From Okapia johnstoni (Eukaryota; Chordata; Mammalia; Artiodactyla; Giraffidae): a stretch of DNA of 64,000 nt. The stretch spans positions 6,407,501 to 6,471,500 of the forward strand of contig JAGTYA010000025.1 in the NCBI GenBank assembly GCA_024291935.2, given 5' to 3'. Made by a program: the position numbers and the translations under genes. Below, in pieces: positions 45,001-55,311 of the stretch (positions are counted from its first letter, which is position 1; each line of letters opens with the position of its first letter). The notes under the pieces were generated by a model. It was not told where the DNA came from, made no database searches, and was given only the letters and a program-made list of their open reading frames with translations.

Positions 45001-48000
45001 CAGACCCCCGAGATGAAGAATACACTCCTCGTTGCCAAGATGGATGAGGTCTACATGAGGGATGGATCGGGAGTTTAGGGTTAGCAGATGGAAGCTATTA
45101 TACACAGAATGGATTAACAACAAGGTCCTATCACAGAACAGAGGGAACTCCGTTCAGTATTTTGTAATAAACCATAATGGAAAGGAACATGAAAGAAATA
45201 TGTATAACTGAATGACTCTGCTGTACAGCAAAAATTAACACAACATTGTGTATCAGCTATATACCTTAATCAACAACAACAACGATGACACTATGCTAAG
45301 AGAAACAAGCCACTCACAGAAAATCAAATCCTTTATAATTCTACTTCTAGGAGGTCCCTAGAATAGTCCATTCATAGAGACAGCAAAATGAGGGTTGCTA
45401 GGTGCTGGCGGAGAGGTGGTGGGTTTGAATACCACAGAATTTCAGTTTGGGATGAAGCATCCCTGCATTGATGACAGTGGCAACTGCACAACACGGACAT
45501 ACTTTCTTTTAAAAAAACCTTTTTTGCTTATATTGCGGTAGAGCCCATTAACAATGTTGCAACAGTTTCAGGTGAACAGCAAGGGACTCTGCCATACATA
45601 AATGTGTATCCATTCTCCCCCAAACTCCCCTCCCAGCAACACGTATATACTTAACACCACTGAACTGTACACTTAAAAATGGTTAAGTGGTGTATTCTGT
45701 TAAATGTATTTCACACATAACTAGACGTTAACATGGAGATGAGGTTGTCAAATCATCAGGGTCATGATCCGCCTGGGCAGTGGCTCTGGGTTGACCCTGG
45801 GGCTGATCACTGGCTACACCACCAGACAGCCTCATGACCTCTATGCAAGCCAGATCACCTGTGTCAGCTTCTTTCCTGCCTGTATAAGGGGGATATACCA
45901 TCCCTCGCGGTTGGGTGCAGGGGTCGTAACAATCGATGATGTCAATAATAGACATGCTCAAGTCTTCATTCAGGCTCCTCCCAAGCCTGCATTCAGATGG
46001 AAGACTCAACTGCGCCCTCTAGTGGGCAAAGTAAAAACAGGGCCCTGTGTGCCAAGTCACAGAGATAAGGGTGCATGTACCTTACTGTCCTTGGACTGCA
46101 GACATCAAACCAGTCAATCCTAAAGGAAATCAGTCCTGAATATTCACTGGAAGGACTGATACTGAAACTCCAACACTTGGCCACCTGATGCGAAGAACTG
46201 ATTCACTGGAAAAGACCCTGACGCTGGGAAAGATTGAAGGCAGGAGGAGAAGGGGACAACAGAGGATGAGATGGGTGGATGGCATCACTGACTCAATGGA
46301 CATGAGTTTGAGAGCACTCTGGGAGTTGGTGATGGACAGGGAAGCCTGGTGTGCTGCAGACCATGGGGTCACAAAGAGTTGGACACGATTGAGCAACTGA
46401 ACTGACCTTATTGTCTCCACCTGAGACTGCCAGGATGTTGGCTGTGATGGACCAGCTGACATGCCATACAACATCGTTGAACTTGTGCAGCAGTTTGGGA
46501 GACCACGTATTGCCCGAGGCATCGTCACAGGTCCAAATGAACACTCGACCATCCTGGGAAAAGAAAGTTAGGGTCAGGAGATGGGGGCACAATCCCCCCT
46601 GGTGACATCTTCTCCATCTGGACCTGTACTAGACCTCTGCAGGAATAGGGTGAGGGAATCAGAGCAAACCACAGCCAACGACCTCCTGGGTGTTTACAGC
46701 TTTGACAACCAATTTCCAGCCCAGCATCCTTGCCTGTATCCCTTCAGCCCAGAAACACTTCAAGTTGGTCAGGAGCCTCCCAGGTCCCTTTCCTCATACT
46801 GGTTTCAGGTATGGACTTTGTCAGCACTGCTACTTCTCAAATTTTCCCTGGGACTTTCCCACATGTGCCAAGTCACCTCCTGGTTTTGGTTTCCAGTAGC
46901 CCTGTACTTTCTCAACAGAATACGTATAGGTGTTTAAAAAGCCAAGCTCAGAGAATGAGAAGGGACCAAAAAAGCACACAAAAATACACACACCCACACA
47001 AAACAAATCAAAACAAAATTATCTTTTACGTCATTTGAACCTCTTATACTTGGTCCTCTCAAATTTAGGACCAAGTAGAACAGGCTTGGAGGAGGGCACG
47101 GCAAACCCACTCCAGCCTTCTTGCCTGGATAATCCCATGGACAGAGGAGCCTGGCACATTGCAGTCCACAGGGTCACACCAGAGTAGGACACAACTGAAG
47201 CGACTTAGAACACATGCACACACAAGAACAGGCTCAAATGATATAAAAGGCCTGGCTTAACTTGCATCTTCGGTGAAAGTGTTAGTCACTTCAGTCGTGT
47301 CTGAGTCTGCGACTCCATGGACTGTAGCCCGCCAGGCTCCTCTGTCTTTGGGATTCTCCAGGCAAGAAGACTGGAGTGGGTTGCGATGCCCTTCTCCAAG
47401 GCATCTTCCTGACCCAGGGATCAAACTCAGGGTCTCTCGTATTGCAGGCTGATTCTTTACCATCTGAGCCACCAGGGAAGCCCCCTCATCTTGGATGAGT
47501 GAAGTGAAAGTCACTCAGGTGTGTTTAACTTTTTGCGACCCCATGGACTGTATAGTCCATGGAATTCTCTAGGCCAGAATACTGGAGTGGGTAGCCTTTC
47601 CCTTCTCTAGGGGATCTTCCCAGCCCAGGGATCAAACCCAGGTCTCCCGCAGCAGGCGGATTCTTTACCAGCTGGGCTATCAGGGAAGCCTCATCTTGGG
47701 TGGTTGCATATAATTAAAAGGCTTGTCCTGGGTCTTTTTGTTTTCTCTTTAGGAAGCGTGAGCAGGGAGATGAGCCCAAGGTCTTAGGATTTCCCACTGA
47801 TCATGGTCCTTGCTTGGGAACACTCTTAAAATGATGCCCGGGTAGCTCCAATCCCTATCCTAAAAGGGTCAGGAGGGGAACTAATCCTAAGTCTGGTCTT
47901 GCTCTTGGCTCAGTGGAAGTAAGCACTGTGGCTTCTGGTCAAGACCTCACTGAGAGATGAGCGGGCTCCAGAAGCTCTCTTATTTGCAGTGGTCCACAGG

Positions 48001-48718
48001 TTCCTGCCTCCTGCCCTTCCAAGGACCTCCCCCAGGGGACTGTAACAGCTGATGGGACTTCCTGAGATTAACGCAGGACGCCTGCGTGGGTCTGAGCTGA
48101 CCTGAGAGCAGCTGGCGATGGTGCTGGTAGGCAGGCCAATGGAGGGGGCCCAGGCCACATCTCGAACCCAGTCACTGTGGGCTTCCAACTTCTGCTCTTC
48201 CTTCCATTGGCCGTCCTCCTCCTCCCTAGCAGGAGAGACAGGAGGGAGAATCCAGCGGGCAGAGTCCAGGCGCCATTCCCTCTCCTCCCTTCCTCCCCTG
48301 CCCCAAAGGCTCCACAGGCGTAGAGAGGCGACTCCATCTTTCTGATAGCATTTGTTGAGTCAAATGATAGCATTTAGGAAGTGTCAAAGCGCCCGAGGAA
48401 AGGGCAAGTTTCTGGCTTTCTTTTTTTAAATAAAGGATGTCCTCTGACAGACTGAAGACAGTATTCAATGGGCAGAAGGGGAAAAGGTGATTCTGTTTCT
48501 GGTGAACTGAGACTGAGTCATGGTAGACAGGGTAGACAGTAGACAGGGTAGAAGATTCCCCTTGGGGTCACCAACCCCACTTACTTCCACAGTTTGATGA
48601 GGTTGTCACAGCCGCCTGACGCAAACCTCTTGATGTAGTTGGGCTTCTGCCCGGATGGCTGGTCTATGAGGCTTCCAGGTATGACAGCAGGGGCCCAGCT
48701 GACAGCATTGCAGCCAAT
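35925..48718 (-). CDS. SEC13: SEC13 (COPII coat and nuclear pore WD40 protein), C-terminal 172 residues
   Basis: Join of 48718-48585, 48225-48102, 46553-46407 and 36038-35925 (complement), in frame throughout and ending in TGA. It covers the C-terminal 172 residues of a protein of about 322. SEC13 is an open six-bladed WD40 propeller. It pairs with SEC31 in the outer COPII cage at ER exit sites, with the NUP107 (Y) complex at nuclear pores, and is part of GATOR2. Visible WD features include '[13 protein letters not shown]', '[13 protein letters not shown]', '[15 protein letters not shown]', 'DVVWHVSWS' and '[14 protein letters not shown]'. The C-terminal tail is '[15 protein letters not shown]'. 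The sequence is nearly identical to human SEC13 as I recall it. Remaining N-terminal blades are encoded beyond the window. All splice sites are GT-AG; one donor (46407) is embedded in a BovB target duplication. Confidence 0.95.
36039..36769 (-). other. SEC13: SEC13 last intron, proximal part
   Basis: No repeat or further exon recognised. Open frames up to 178 codons here lack known domains. Confidence 0.4.
36770..36928 (+). mobile_element. Bov-tA SINE (diverged)
   Basis: 'cttgcctgatggctcagttg' to 'ttggacatgacttagtaa'; part of the body is lost. Confidence 0.8.
37032..37084. mobile_element. bare poly(T) flanked by a target-site duplication
   Basis: A run of about 27 T (37044-37070) is bracketed by 'cagtgcacactctt' at 37032-37045 and 37071-37084. 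This is the footprint of target-primed reverse transcription that copied little or nothing beyond the poly(A) tail. The transcript source cannot be told. Confidence 0.7.
38268..38286 (-). promoter_or_regulatory. CTCF-like motif, array 2 unit 1 (degraded)
   Basis: Minus reading TGGCCGCAAGGCAGCAGCA, three mismatches to the consensus. Confidence 0.25.
41348..41366 (-). promoter_or_regulatory. CTCF-consensus-like motif, array 2 unit 3
   Basis: Minus reading CGGCCACCAGGCGGCAGCA, one mismatch (C at the K position), reverse orientation. Confidence 0.45.
42947..42965 (-). promoter_or_regulatory. CTCF-consensus-like motif, array 2 unit 4
   Basis: Minus reading TGGCCACAAGGTGGCAGCG, a full match to the 19-position consensus, in reverse orientation and so convergent with the array-1 motifs. 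Confidence 0.55.
45300..45725. mobile_element. old L1 3' UTR (+) with nested minus L1 scrap
   Basis: 'ccactgaactgtacacttaa' at about 45658 and 'agaatttcagtttgggatga' upstream match an old L1 3' end in plus sense. A minus-sense L1 3' piece (about 45510-45645) splits it. Confidence 0.5.
45726..46078 (-). other. SEC13: SEC13 intron, unique part next to BovB
   Basis: No repeat recognised. Its right edge ('gtgcatgtac' at 46071-46080) is the pre-insertion intron sequence that once followed the SEC13 exon directly. Confidence 0.5.
46090..46404 (+). mobile_element. BovB 3' end inserted at SEC13 splice donor
   Basis: A 5'-truncated BovB in sense on plus, starting 'ttggactgcagacatcaaac' and ending 'gagcaactgaactg'. 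A BovB C-terminal frame is visible at 46188-46400 ('[17 protein letters not shown]', '[14 protein letters not shown]'). Target duplication: 'accttactgtc' at 46079-46089 and 'accttattgtc' at 46405-46415 (one mismatch). The right copy contains the last 9 bases of the SEC13 exon and the GT of its donor. Confidence 0.85.
46407..46553 (-). CDS. SEC13: SEC13 penultimate coding exon
   Basis: 147 bp, 49 codons ('[20 protein letters not shown]' through 'VSGGDNK'). Acceptor 'tcccag|gatggt'; donor 'aataag|gtcagt'. Beyond the GT the donor is BovB sequence. Confidence 0.95.
46561..47080 (-). other. SEC13: SEC13 intron, no further exon seen
   Basis: No repeat recognised apart from an A/C-rich stretch near 46980-47020. 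Confidence 0.4.
47082..47213 (+). mobile_element. Bov-A fragment
   Basis: 'ggaggagggcacggcaaacc' to 'cacaactgaagcgacttaga'. Confidence 0.8.
47267..47486 (-). mobile_element. Bov-tA SINE
   Basis: 'gtgaaagtgttagtcacttc' to 'gagccaccagggaagcccc'. Full length. Confidence 0.9.
47500..47692 (-). mobile_element. Bov-tA SINE
   Basis: 'gaagtgaaagtcactcaggt' to 'gggctatcagggaagcc'. A second copy only about 15 bp after the previous one. Confidence 0.9.
47700..48101 (-). other. SEC13: SEC13 intron, no repeat seen
   Basis: Single-copy-looking intron sequence. Confidence 0.4.
48102..48225 (-). CDS. SEC13: SEC13 coding exon (WD repeat with [13 protein letters not shown])
   Basis: 124 bp. Acceptor 'ctgctag|ggagga', donor 'tctcag|gtcagc'. 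The first base completes the Lys codon split with the upstream exon; then 41 codons to 'TSTIASCSQ'. Confidence 0.95.
48585..48718 (-). CDS. SEC13: SEC13 coding exon ([10 protein letters not shown] to NLIKLW)
   Basis: 134 bp. Acceptor 'cctcacag|attgg', donor 'tggaa|gtaagt', ending in phase 2. Encodes 44 full codons. It is the most 5' SEC13 exon in the window. Confidence 0.95.
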
Positions 48719-48729
48719 CTGTGAGGAGA

Positions 48730-49225
48730 GGGACTCGCGCTGACTCTGCCCCTTGGCCCGGCAATAGGACACTGCTTCTGCAGACCCAAGGTTGGCGCTT
48801 ATGTCCTCTCCAGTTCTCAGGATTGGATATGCAGGACAGCTCTTTTAATGAACTAAGGATTAGCCACCCAGAAATCTCCTTCAAGGATACCTTACAGTGC
48901 TTATCTTTTTCAGTAACATGCATTTAAAAAAGTAGGAAGCAGGGACTCTCAGGAATTTAAAAAACAGGACATATTCCAAATATACGAAGGGAGGGCACAG
49001 ATTTCAGAAAACCACACAAAGTAAATACATGGATTCATGAATTACTGTGAAGTACTCCTGTAATCACTCCCAGGTCAAAAAATAAAACAACCACTGACCC
49101 CAGAAGCCCTGTGGTTTATGTCCTGCTTGAATCACAGCCCCTCTTCCCTGTAAGTAAACGTGATTCTCATTTATTTTAGCACATCTGTCACCCAAATGCA
49201 CATTCCAAGGCACTAAAAAATATAT
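48730..49225 (-). other. SEC13: SEC13 intron, no repeat seen
   Basis: Unique-looking intron sequence before the L1 fragments. Confidence 0.35.
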
Positions 49226-49229
49226 ATAT

Positions 49230-50150
49230 TGCAGTATTCTCTTTTTGATTGAAATACAGTTGATTTGCAAGACGTGTTAGTTTCAGGTGTACAGCAAAGG
49301 GACAGTTACATATATATGTTTTTTCAGATTTTTGTCCATTGTAAGTTATTAATATTACAAGATACTGAATAGAGTTCCCTGTGCTATATAGTACTTCCTT
49401 ATTATTATTTTTATATAGTAGCGTGTACAAGTTAATCACAAATTCCTAATTTATCCTCCCCCCTTTTCCCTTTTGTAAACATAAGTTTGTTTTCCTTTTT
49501 TTGGTAACGCTGTGCCACATATGAGATCTTAGTTCCCCAACCAGGGATCAAACCCACGCCCCCTGCACTGGGAGCACAGTCTTAACCAATGGACTACCAG
49601 GGAAGTCCCATAAGTTTGCTTTCTATGTCTGTGAGGCTGTGTTTTACATCAATTTTTAAGATTCCACATATAAGAAATATCAAATAATGTTTGTCTTTCT
49701 CTGACTTTATTTTTGTAACAATCTCTAGGTCCATCCATGCTGCAGCAAATGGCATCATTTTGTTCTTTTTATGGCTGAGTAATATCCCACTGTACATGTA
49801 TATATATGCATGCACCACATCATCTTTATCCATTCCTCTCTTGATGGACATTAGGCTGTTTCCATGTCTTGGCTGACGTAGAGCTGCGATGAACAATGAG
49901 GTGCGTGTATCTCTATCTCTTCAGATTAGAGTTTTCACTTGTTCTGGATATATGCCCAGGAATGGGACATATATCCCATATAGTAGCTCTATTTTTAAAG
50001 GAGTCTCCACATCGTTTTCCATACTGGCTGCATCAATTTGCATTCCCACCAACAGTGTAGGATGTTTCTTTCCTTTTCTCCACATCCTCCCTAGCATTTA
50101 TTTTTTTTGTAGACTTTTTGATGATGTTTATTCTGACCAGTGTGAGTAAA
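49230..50150 (-). mobile_element. L1 3' end (UTR and ORF2 C-terminus)
   Basis: Minus-sense L1: the 3' UTR ('ttcaggtgtacagcaaaggg'), then the ORF2 end ('attcccaccaacagtgtagg' near 50040). It is split by a CHR SINE at 49490-49608. Confidence 0.85.
49490..49608 (-). mobile_element. CHR-type SINE nested in L1
   Basis: Bracketed by the 10-bp duplication 'cataagtttg' at 49480-49489 and 49609-49618. Confidence 0.9.
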
Positions 50151-50184
50151 AACATTTTTTTGATGTTTCTAGCATCTCTCATTT

Positions 50185-50900
50185 ATAGATTCTCCCTACG
50201 ATCTTACTGATCAGATCCGGGTTTGTTCCTTTTGTCAAGACTACAGAGTATGGTGTATTCCTTCAGTAGGAGGCATACGACCTCAGACTGTCTCTCTTTA
50301 TATCGTATTACCACATCAATAATTTATGCCTCTTTTAATTCACTGGGCATTACAAAATGGTGATACTGTCATTCTATTCCTTTGTCATTTATTACATGGA
50401 ATACTCTACACGGGGGCAATTTCATTCATTAATATTTGCTTCCCCACGGGGCTACAGATCAGGTAGGAAAGGCAGGATAAACACTGAATCCCCTCTGAAC
50501 CAGTTTCTTGTTATTCTTCAAAGATGACTGATTCTTTTTTATTAAATAAATATCAGGATGAAGGCATGGATTTAAGCGTATTTGATGGGTTTCAGTTCAC
50601 TGCAATCATTCTAATTTTTTACACTCAAACTGCTCGTCCTTGGCACTGTGAGCCTGTTCAAGGTGGCTCCTTTGACATAACCTTAGTACGTCTGTCATGG
50701 ATTTCTTTTCTATCTGGTATAAAAGATGTTTGTACCTTTCCTGCCTCAAAACCTGGGATCAGCCATTTCCTGAAGAGCTCTGGATTCTTTCAGTGAGAAA
50801 CTATTTCAAGTGTACTTCTGGTGCTAAGGATGTTCACTGATAGATGATTATTCATTTTATTTCATTTCACACACAGAATAGTCTCAGAATAATATCATCA
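50185..50900. mobile_element. ancient L1-like AT-rich sequence
   Basis: Includes 'cctgggatcagccatttcct' near 50753, like an old L1 3' region (compare 3361-3600). The 90-codon plus frame at 50524-50796 shows no domain and is read as part of this relic. Confidence 0.3.
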
Positions 50901-50929
50901 ATATGATAACTAGTAGTATTTGCATCAGT

Positions 50930-51017
50930 CCATGGAGTTGCAAAGAGTCAGACATGACTCAGCAACTTAATGACTCCGTTCTCCCATATATATATATATT
51001 TTTTTTGGGGGGGGGGT
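50930..51017 (+). mobile_element. Bov-A scrap with (TA)n and G-run
   Basis: 'ggagttgcaaagagtcagac' to 'cagcaacttaatgac', then (TA)n, a T-run and a run of ten G. Confidence 0.65.
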
Positions 51018-51369
51018 TGTTTTTGTATGGATGGTACCAACATTAAGAAGTCTAAATCTCCAGCTGCTTGTGCTACACACCATTTTTTAATAGTTACACT
51101 CTATCTATCTTAGCTGAGCACATGACCAGGACTCATTCAGTGTTAAGTTCTTTACAACTAACTGTATATTTACATGGATGTCTTTCTAGCCATTTTTGTT
51201 GTCTAAAACTTGTTCTCTAGTAGATACCTCAGGAAGGCCTCATGGAAACAATAGTCCTTGAGTTTTTGCATACTGGTAACAATTTGCATTCTGTAAAGAC
51301 AGCTCTGAGATAAACTGAACAAGCTGATTAACTTTGACACCGGCATATCCTGTAAAGCCATCACTACAA

Positions 51370-51945
51370 TCAAGATATCAAATCAATCTCAAAGTGCTGA
51401 AAGAAAAAACCCTTCTAACCAAGAATACTCTACCTTGCAAAGTTACTGTTCAAAATTAAAGGAAAGACGGTTTTCCACACAAGCAAAAGTGAAAGGATTT
51501 CATCACCACTAAACCAGCCTTACAAGAAATGTTAAAGGGACTTTTTTAAGCTGAAAAGAAAGGGTGCTAATTAGTAACAAGAAAACATATAAAAGTATAA
51601 ATCTTCCATGTTTTATGCTTAAAATATAAATATATGTTAAAGGCAGTGGATTAATTGCTTATGATGCAATTATGAAGGTTAAAAAAGTAATAAAAATCTG
51701 TGACTACAGTAATTAGTTAAAAGGATACACAAAATAAAAAGATGTAAAATGTGACATCAAACAAAAAGTGGGTGGGGGAGGGTAAAAATATAGATAGAGC
51801 TTTAGAATGGGTACAAATTTAAGTTATCAACTTAAAATAGACTGTTATTAATATGAGCTGTCATACGTAAACTTCATAGTAATGACAAAAAGCAAAAATC
51901 TATATAGTAGATACACAAAAGATAATGATAAAGGAATCTGAACAT
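51370..51945 (+). mobile_element. old L1, segment 1 (ORF1 end, inter-ORF)
   Basis: 'aagaatactctaccttgcaa' and 'ctaaaccagccttacaagaa' match the ORF1 C-terminal region of an older mammalian L1. It continues after the Bov-tA at 52165. The reading frame is broken. Confidence 0.75.
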
Positions 51946-52162
51946 GAAAGTGACAGTGTTAATCACTCAGCTGTGTCCAACTCTTTGTGACTCCATGGAC
52001 CACAACCCGCCAGGCTCCTCTGTTCATGGAATTCTCCAGGCAAGAAAACTGGAGTGGGTAGCCATTCCCTTCTCCAGGGGATCTTCCTGACCCAGGGATC
52101 AAACCTGGGTCTCCTGCATTGCGGGTGGATTCTTTACCGCCTGAGTCACCATGGAAGCCCAA
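51946..52162 (-). mobile_element. Bov-tA SINE nested in old L1
   Basis: 'gaaagtgacagtgttaatca' to 'gagtcaccatggaagccc'. Confidence 0.9.
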
Positions 52163-52558
52163 GGATAAAGGTCATCAAACTACAAAGTAAGAGAACTAAA
52201 GAAGTATAAAAGCCACAAAAAAAAAACAATAACACAGCATTAAGTACATACCTGTTGATAATTACTTTAAATGTAAATGGACTAAATTCTCCAATTAAAA
52301 GACATGGAAGGATGGCTGACAGGAGAAAAAAACAAGATCATCTGTTTGCTACCTATAAGAGACTCATTCCAGACTTAAGGACACACACAGACTGAAAAAG
52401 AAGGGATGGAAAAAGATGTTCCATGCAAATGGAAACCAAAAGAGCTGGGGTAGTGCTATCTGTATCAGACAAAACAGACTTTAATACAGAGGCTGAACTA
52501 AAAGACAAAGAAGGGCATTAGATAATGACAAAGGAAGTCAATCCAAAAAGAGGATATA
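52163..52558 (+). mobile_element. old L1, segment 2 (ORF2 start)
   Basis: 'aattactttaaatgtaaatg' is the ORF2 N-terminal start. It runs until split by the younger L1 at 52559. Confidence 0.8.
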
Positions 52559-54366
52559 GGAGGCGGTCCTAAGATGGCGGAGGAATAGGACAGGGAGACC
52601 ACTTTCTCCCCAACAAATTCATTGAAAGAACATTTGGACACTGAGCAAATTCCACAAAACGACTTCTGAATGCTGGCAGAGGACATCATGCACCCAAAAA
52701 GGCAGCCCATTGTCTTCGAAAGGAGGTAGGACAAAATAGAAAAGATAAAAAGAGAGACAAAAGAGGTAGGGATGGAAACCTGTCCTGGGAAGGGAGTCTT
52801 TAAAAAGGGAGACGTTTCCAAAAACCAGGAAACACTCTCTCTGGTGGGTCTGTGGTGAGCCTTGGCATCTCAGAGGGCAAAATAACTGGGAGGAAAAATA
52901 AATAAATAATTAAACCCCACAGATTAGTACCTAACAGCAACTCCCAGCGGAGCAGCAGCCCAGACGCACGCATCCCCCAATAGCAAGCGGGGGCTGGACA
53001 GGGAGGGGCAGGCTGCACTGCTTTGGCTAAGGACTGGGCCTGAATGCCCCGAGGGCAATCTGAGGGAACTAGCTGGAGATAGCAACCCAGACTGTGGGAT
53101 AGCTATGGCCCAAAAAGCCTTAACCTAAGACACCACCAGGTCCGCTCACAGAACAAAGGACTGAGCAGAGCTAGCCAGCTGCGGACCGGCCCATCCCCCG
53201 CCAGAGAAGGGCAGGAGAGGGCAGCCAGAGCCAGAAGGGTGCAATTGCGGCCCCAGAGAGGCATCCTATACCAAACTGCAAGCTGACCTCATTGCTAACC
53301 AAGACTTCTTGGGATTCTAGAAGGTCGACACCCGCTGGGAGGGTCACAGCCAGAGATCAGCTTCCCAGAAGAGACACACAGCACACCTGGGAAGCTGTGC
53401 CCGTTGTACACCCAGAAAACCAAGCGGCTAGGACAGGGGAAGGGAAAAGTCACAGCCCCCGACCACGCTCCCAAGCAGCTGGTCACCTGAGCTGCTCGGA
53501 CCTGGGAAGGGCACAAAACGCAGGCTCAACCAAGTCTGCGCCTTTGTGGAGTACCTGAGAACCTGAATGGCTTAGACCTGGGAAGTACAGGCAACCCCAG
53601 GGGCCTGCCTCAGATGGTTCCCGGCACAGCGACCTAAAGCCTGAGCAGTGTAGACTGGGAAAGCACACACGCCACGAGCAGGGCAAACCCAGTGTGGCTG
53701 AATAACTGTGAGCACACGCCAGTGATATTTGTTTGCAGTGTTCCTCCCTCCCCACAGCACGACTGAACAAGTGAGACTAAAAAAAGTGACCACCACCACC
53801 CTCCTTGTGTCAGGGTGGAAATTAGATACTGAAGAGACCAGCAAACAGAAGAAGCTAAAATAAACAGAGGGAACTGCTTTGGAAGTGACAGGTACAATAG
53901 ATTAAAACCCTGTAGTTAGCACTGACTACGTAGGAAGGGGCCTATAGATCTTGAGAAGTACAAGCCAGACCAAGGAACTATCTAAAAATGAACTGACCCC
54001 ACACTGTCTGCAACAGCTCCAGAGAAAGTCCTAGATATATTTTTACTATTATCATTTTTTAAATTTTTAAAACTTTTATTATTTTATTTTTTAAAGTCCC
54101 CTATTACTCCTTCAATTTTCATTTTTATAAACTACTACCTTGCAAAAAAAAAAAAAACCAAAAACAAAAAGACCCTATTTTTAAAGCAAACTTTATATAT
54201 ATATATATTATAATTTCTGTGCCTCTGGTTTTTTCTTTCTTTTTTTTTTAAATATTGTATTTTTGAGAATCTAACTTCTACTCTAGATTTTTAATCTTTG
54301 CTTTTTGTTATTTGTTATCAACTTTGTATCTTTAAGAATCCAATCTTCAGTACCCATTTTTACTTG

Positions 54367-54805
54367 GGAGCAAGATCACTAGCTTGAATGCTCTCTCCCC
54401 CTTTTGACTCTCCTTTTTCTCCACCAGGTCGCCTCTATCTCCCCCTCCCCCTTTCCTTCCTGACACAACTCTGAATCTCTTTGGCGTGTTCCGGCCTGTG
54501 GAGAACACTTAGGGAACTGATTACTGGCTGGATCTGTCTCTTCCCTTTTGATTCCCCCTTTTCTCCTCCTGGCCACCTGTCTCCTTCCTCCCTCCTCCTC
54601 TTCTCTGTGTAACTCTGGGAACATCTCTGAGGGATCCAGACTATGGAGAGCACATAGGGAAGTGATTACTGGCTAGCTTGCTCGCTCCCATTTTGATTCC
54701 CCTCTTCTCCTCCTGGTCACCTCTATCTCCCTCCTCCCTCTTCTCTTCTCCATGTAACTCTCTGTACCTCTCCGGGTGTCCCTCACTGTGGAAAAACTTT
54801 TCCTC
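54367..54805 (+). repeat. 145-bp x3 tandem repeat in L1 5' UTR
   Basis: Aligned anchors: 'gatcactagct' at 54374, 'gattactggct' at 54519 and the same at 54664, exactly 145 bp apart each time, followed by a C/T-rich stretch in each copy. Confidence 0.8.
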
Positions 54806-55311
54806 ATTAACCTAGATGTTTTATCATTGGTGCTGTATAGATGGAGAAGTCTTGAGGCTACTTTAAGAATAAGACTGAAAACCAGAGGCAGGAGGCTTAA
54901 GTCCAAATCCTGAGAACACCAGAGAACTCCTGAATCCAGGAAGCATTAATTGATAGGAGCTCATCAAACACCTCCATACCTACACTGAAACCAAGCACCA
55001 CCGAAGGGCCAACAAGCTCCAGAGTAAGACATACCACGCAAATTCTCCAGCAACACAGAAACATAGCCCTGAACTTCAATATACAGGCTGCTCAAAGTCA
55101 CACAAAACCCATTGACATCTCAAAACTTGTTACCGGACACTTCATTGCACTCCAAAGAGAAGAAATCCAGCTCCACCCACCAGAACACAAGCTTCCCCAA
55201 CCAGGAAACCTTGACAAGCCACCCGTCCAACCCCACCCACAGCAAGGAACCTCCACAATAAAGAGGAACCACAAACTGCCAGAATACAGAAAGGCCACCC
55301 CAAACACAGCG

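Larger units (their letters stand above)
37490..45290 (+). repeat. array 2: tandem ~1.5-1.6-kb L1-3'-end-derived units, opposite to array 1
   Basis: Five units plus a leading partial, in which L1 3'-end sequence reads in sense on plus. The anchor 'gatgagg/gacgagg' before 'ctctgaa' recurs near 37772, 39337, 40816, 42459 and 44018, spacings of 1565, 1479, 1643 and 1559. Each unit carries a GC-rich 'ccctggagcc' stretch, a 'gccnccttgtggccatttcc' motif, 'ggttggtcaaaaattcag', the ORF2 end and an L1 3' UTR ('aaactgacacaacactgtaa'). The last 3' UTR (44690-45290) is the least altered. Array-1 units read in reverse share the same segment order, including 'aaactggtgcttcaagacac' against 'aaaccgtggtttcagggcag' here. 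Confidence 0.8.
35600..48718 (-). other. SEC13: SEC13 transcription unit, 3' part (5' exons off window)
   Basis: The four 3'-most coding exons are present: 48718-48585, 48225-48102, 46553-46407 and the terminal exon 36038 to about 35600. The last intron (46406-36039) is 10.4 kb and filled by repeat array 2. The intron upstream of 48718 runs off the right edge, so it is at least 15.3 kb. GHRL lies downstream on the same strand. Confidence 0.92.

Noticed and set aside
29690..45290. CRISPR-like or satellite array
   Set aside because: The units are about 1.6 kb with L1 3'-end content, far from CRISPR geometry, and too long and composite for a classical centromeric satellite.
45728..46123. possible extra SEC13 exon or conserved reading frame in the intron
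   Set aside because: Neither the plus nor the minus frame here resembles a WD40 blade, and the flanking SEC13 exons join in phase without it.
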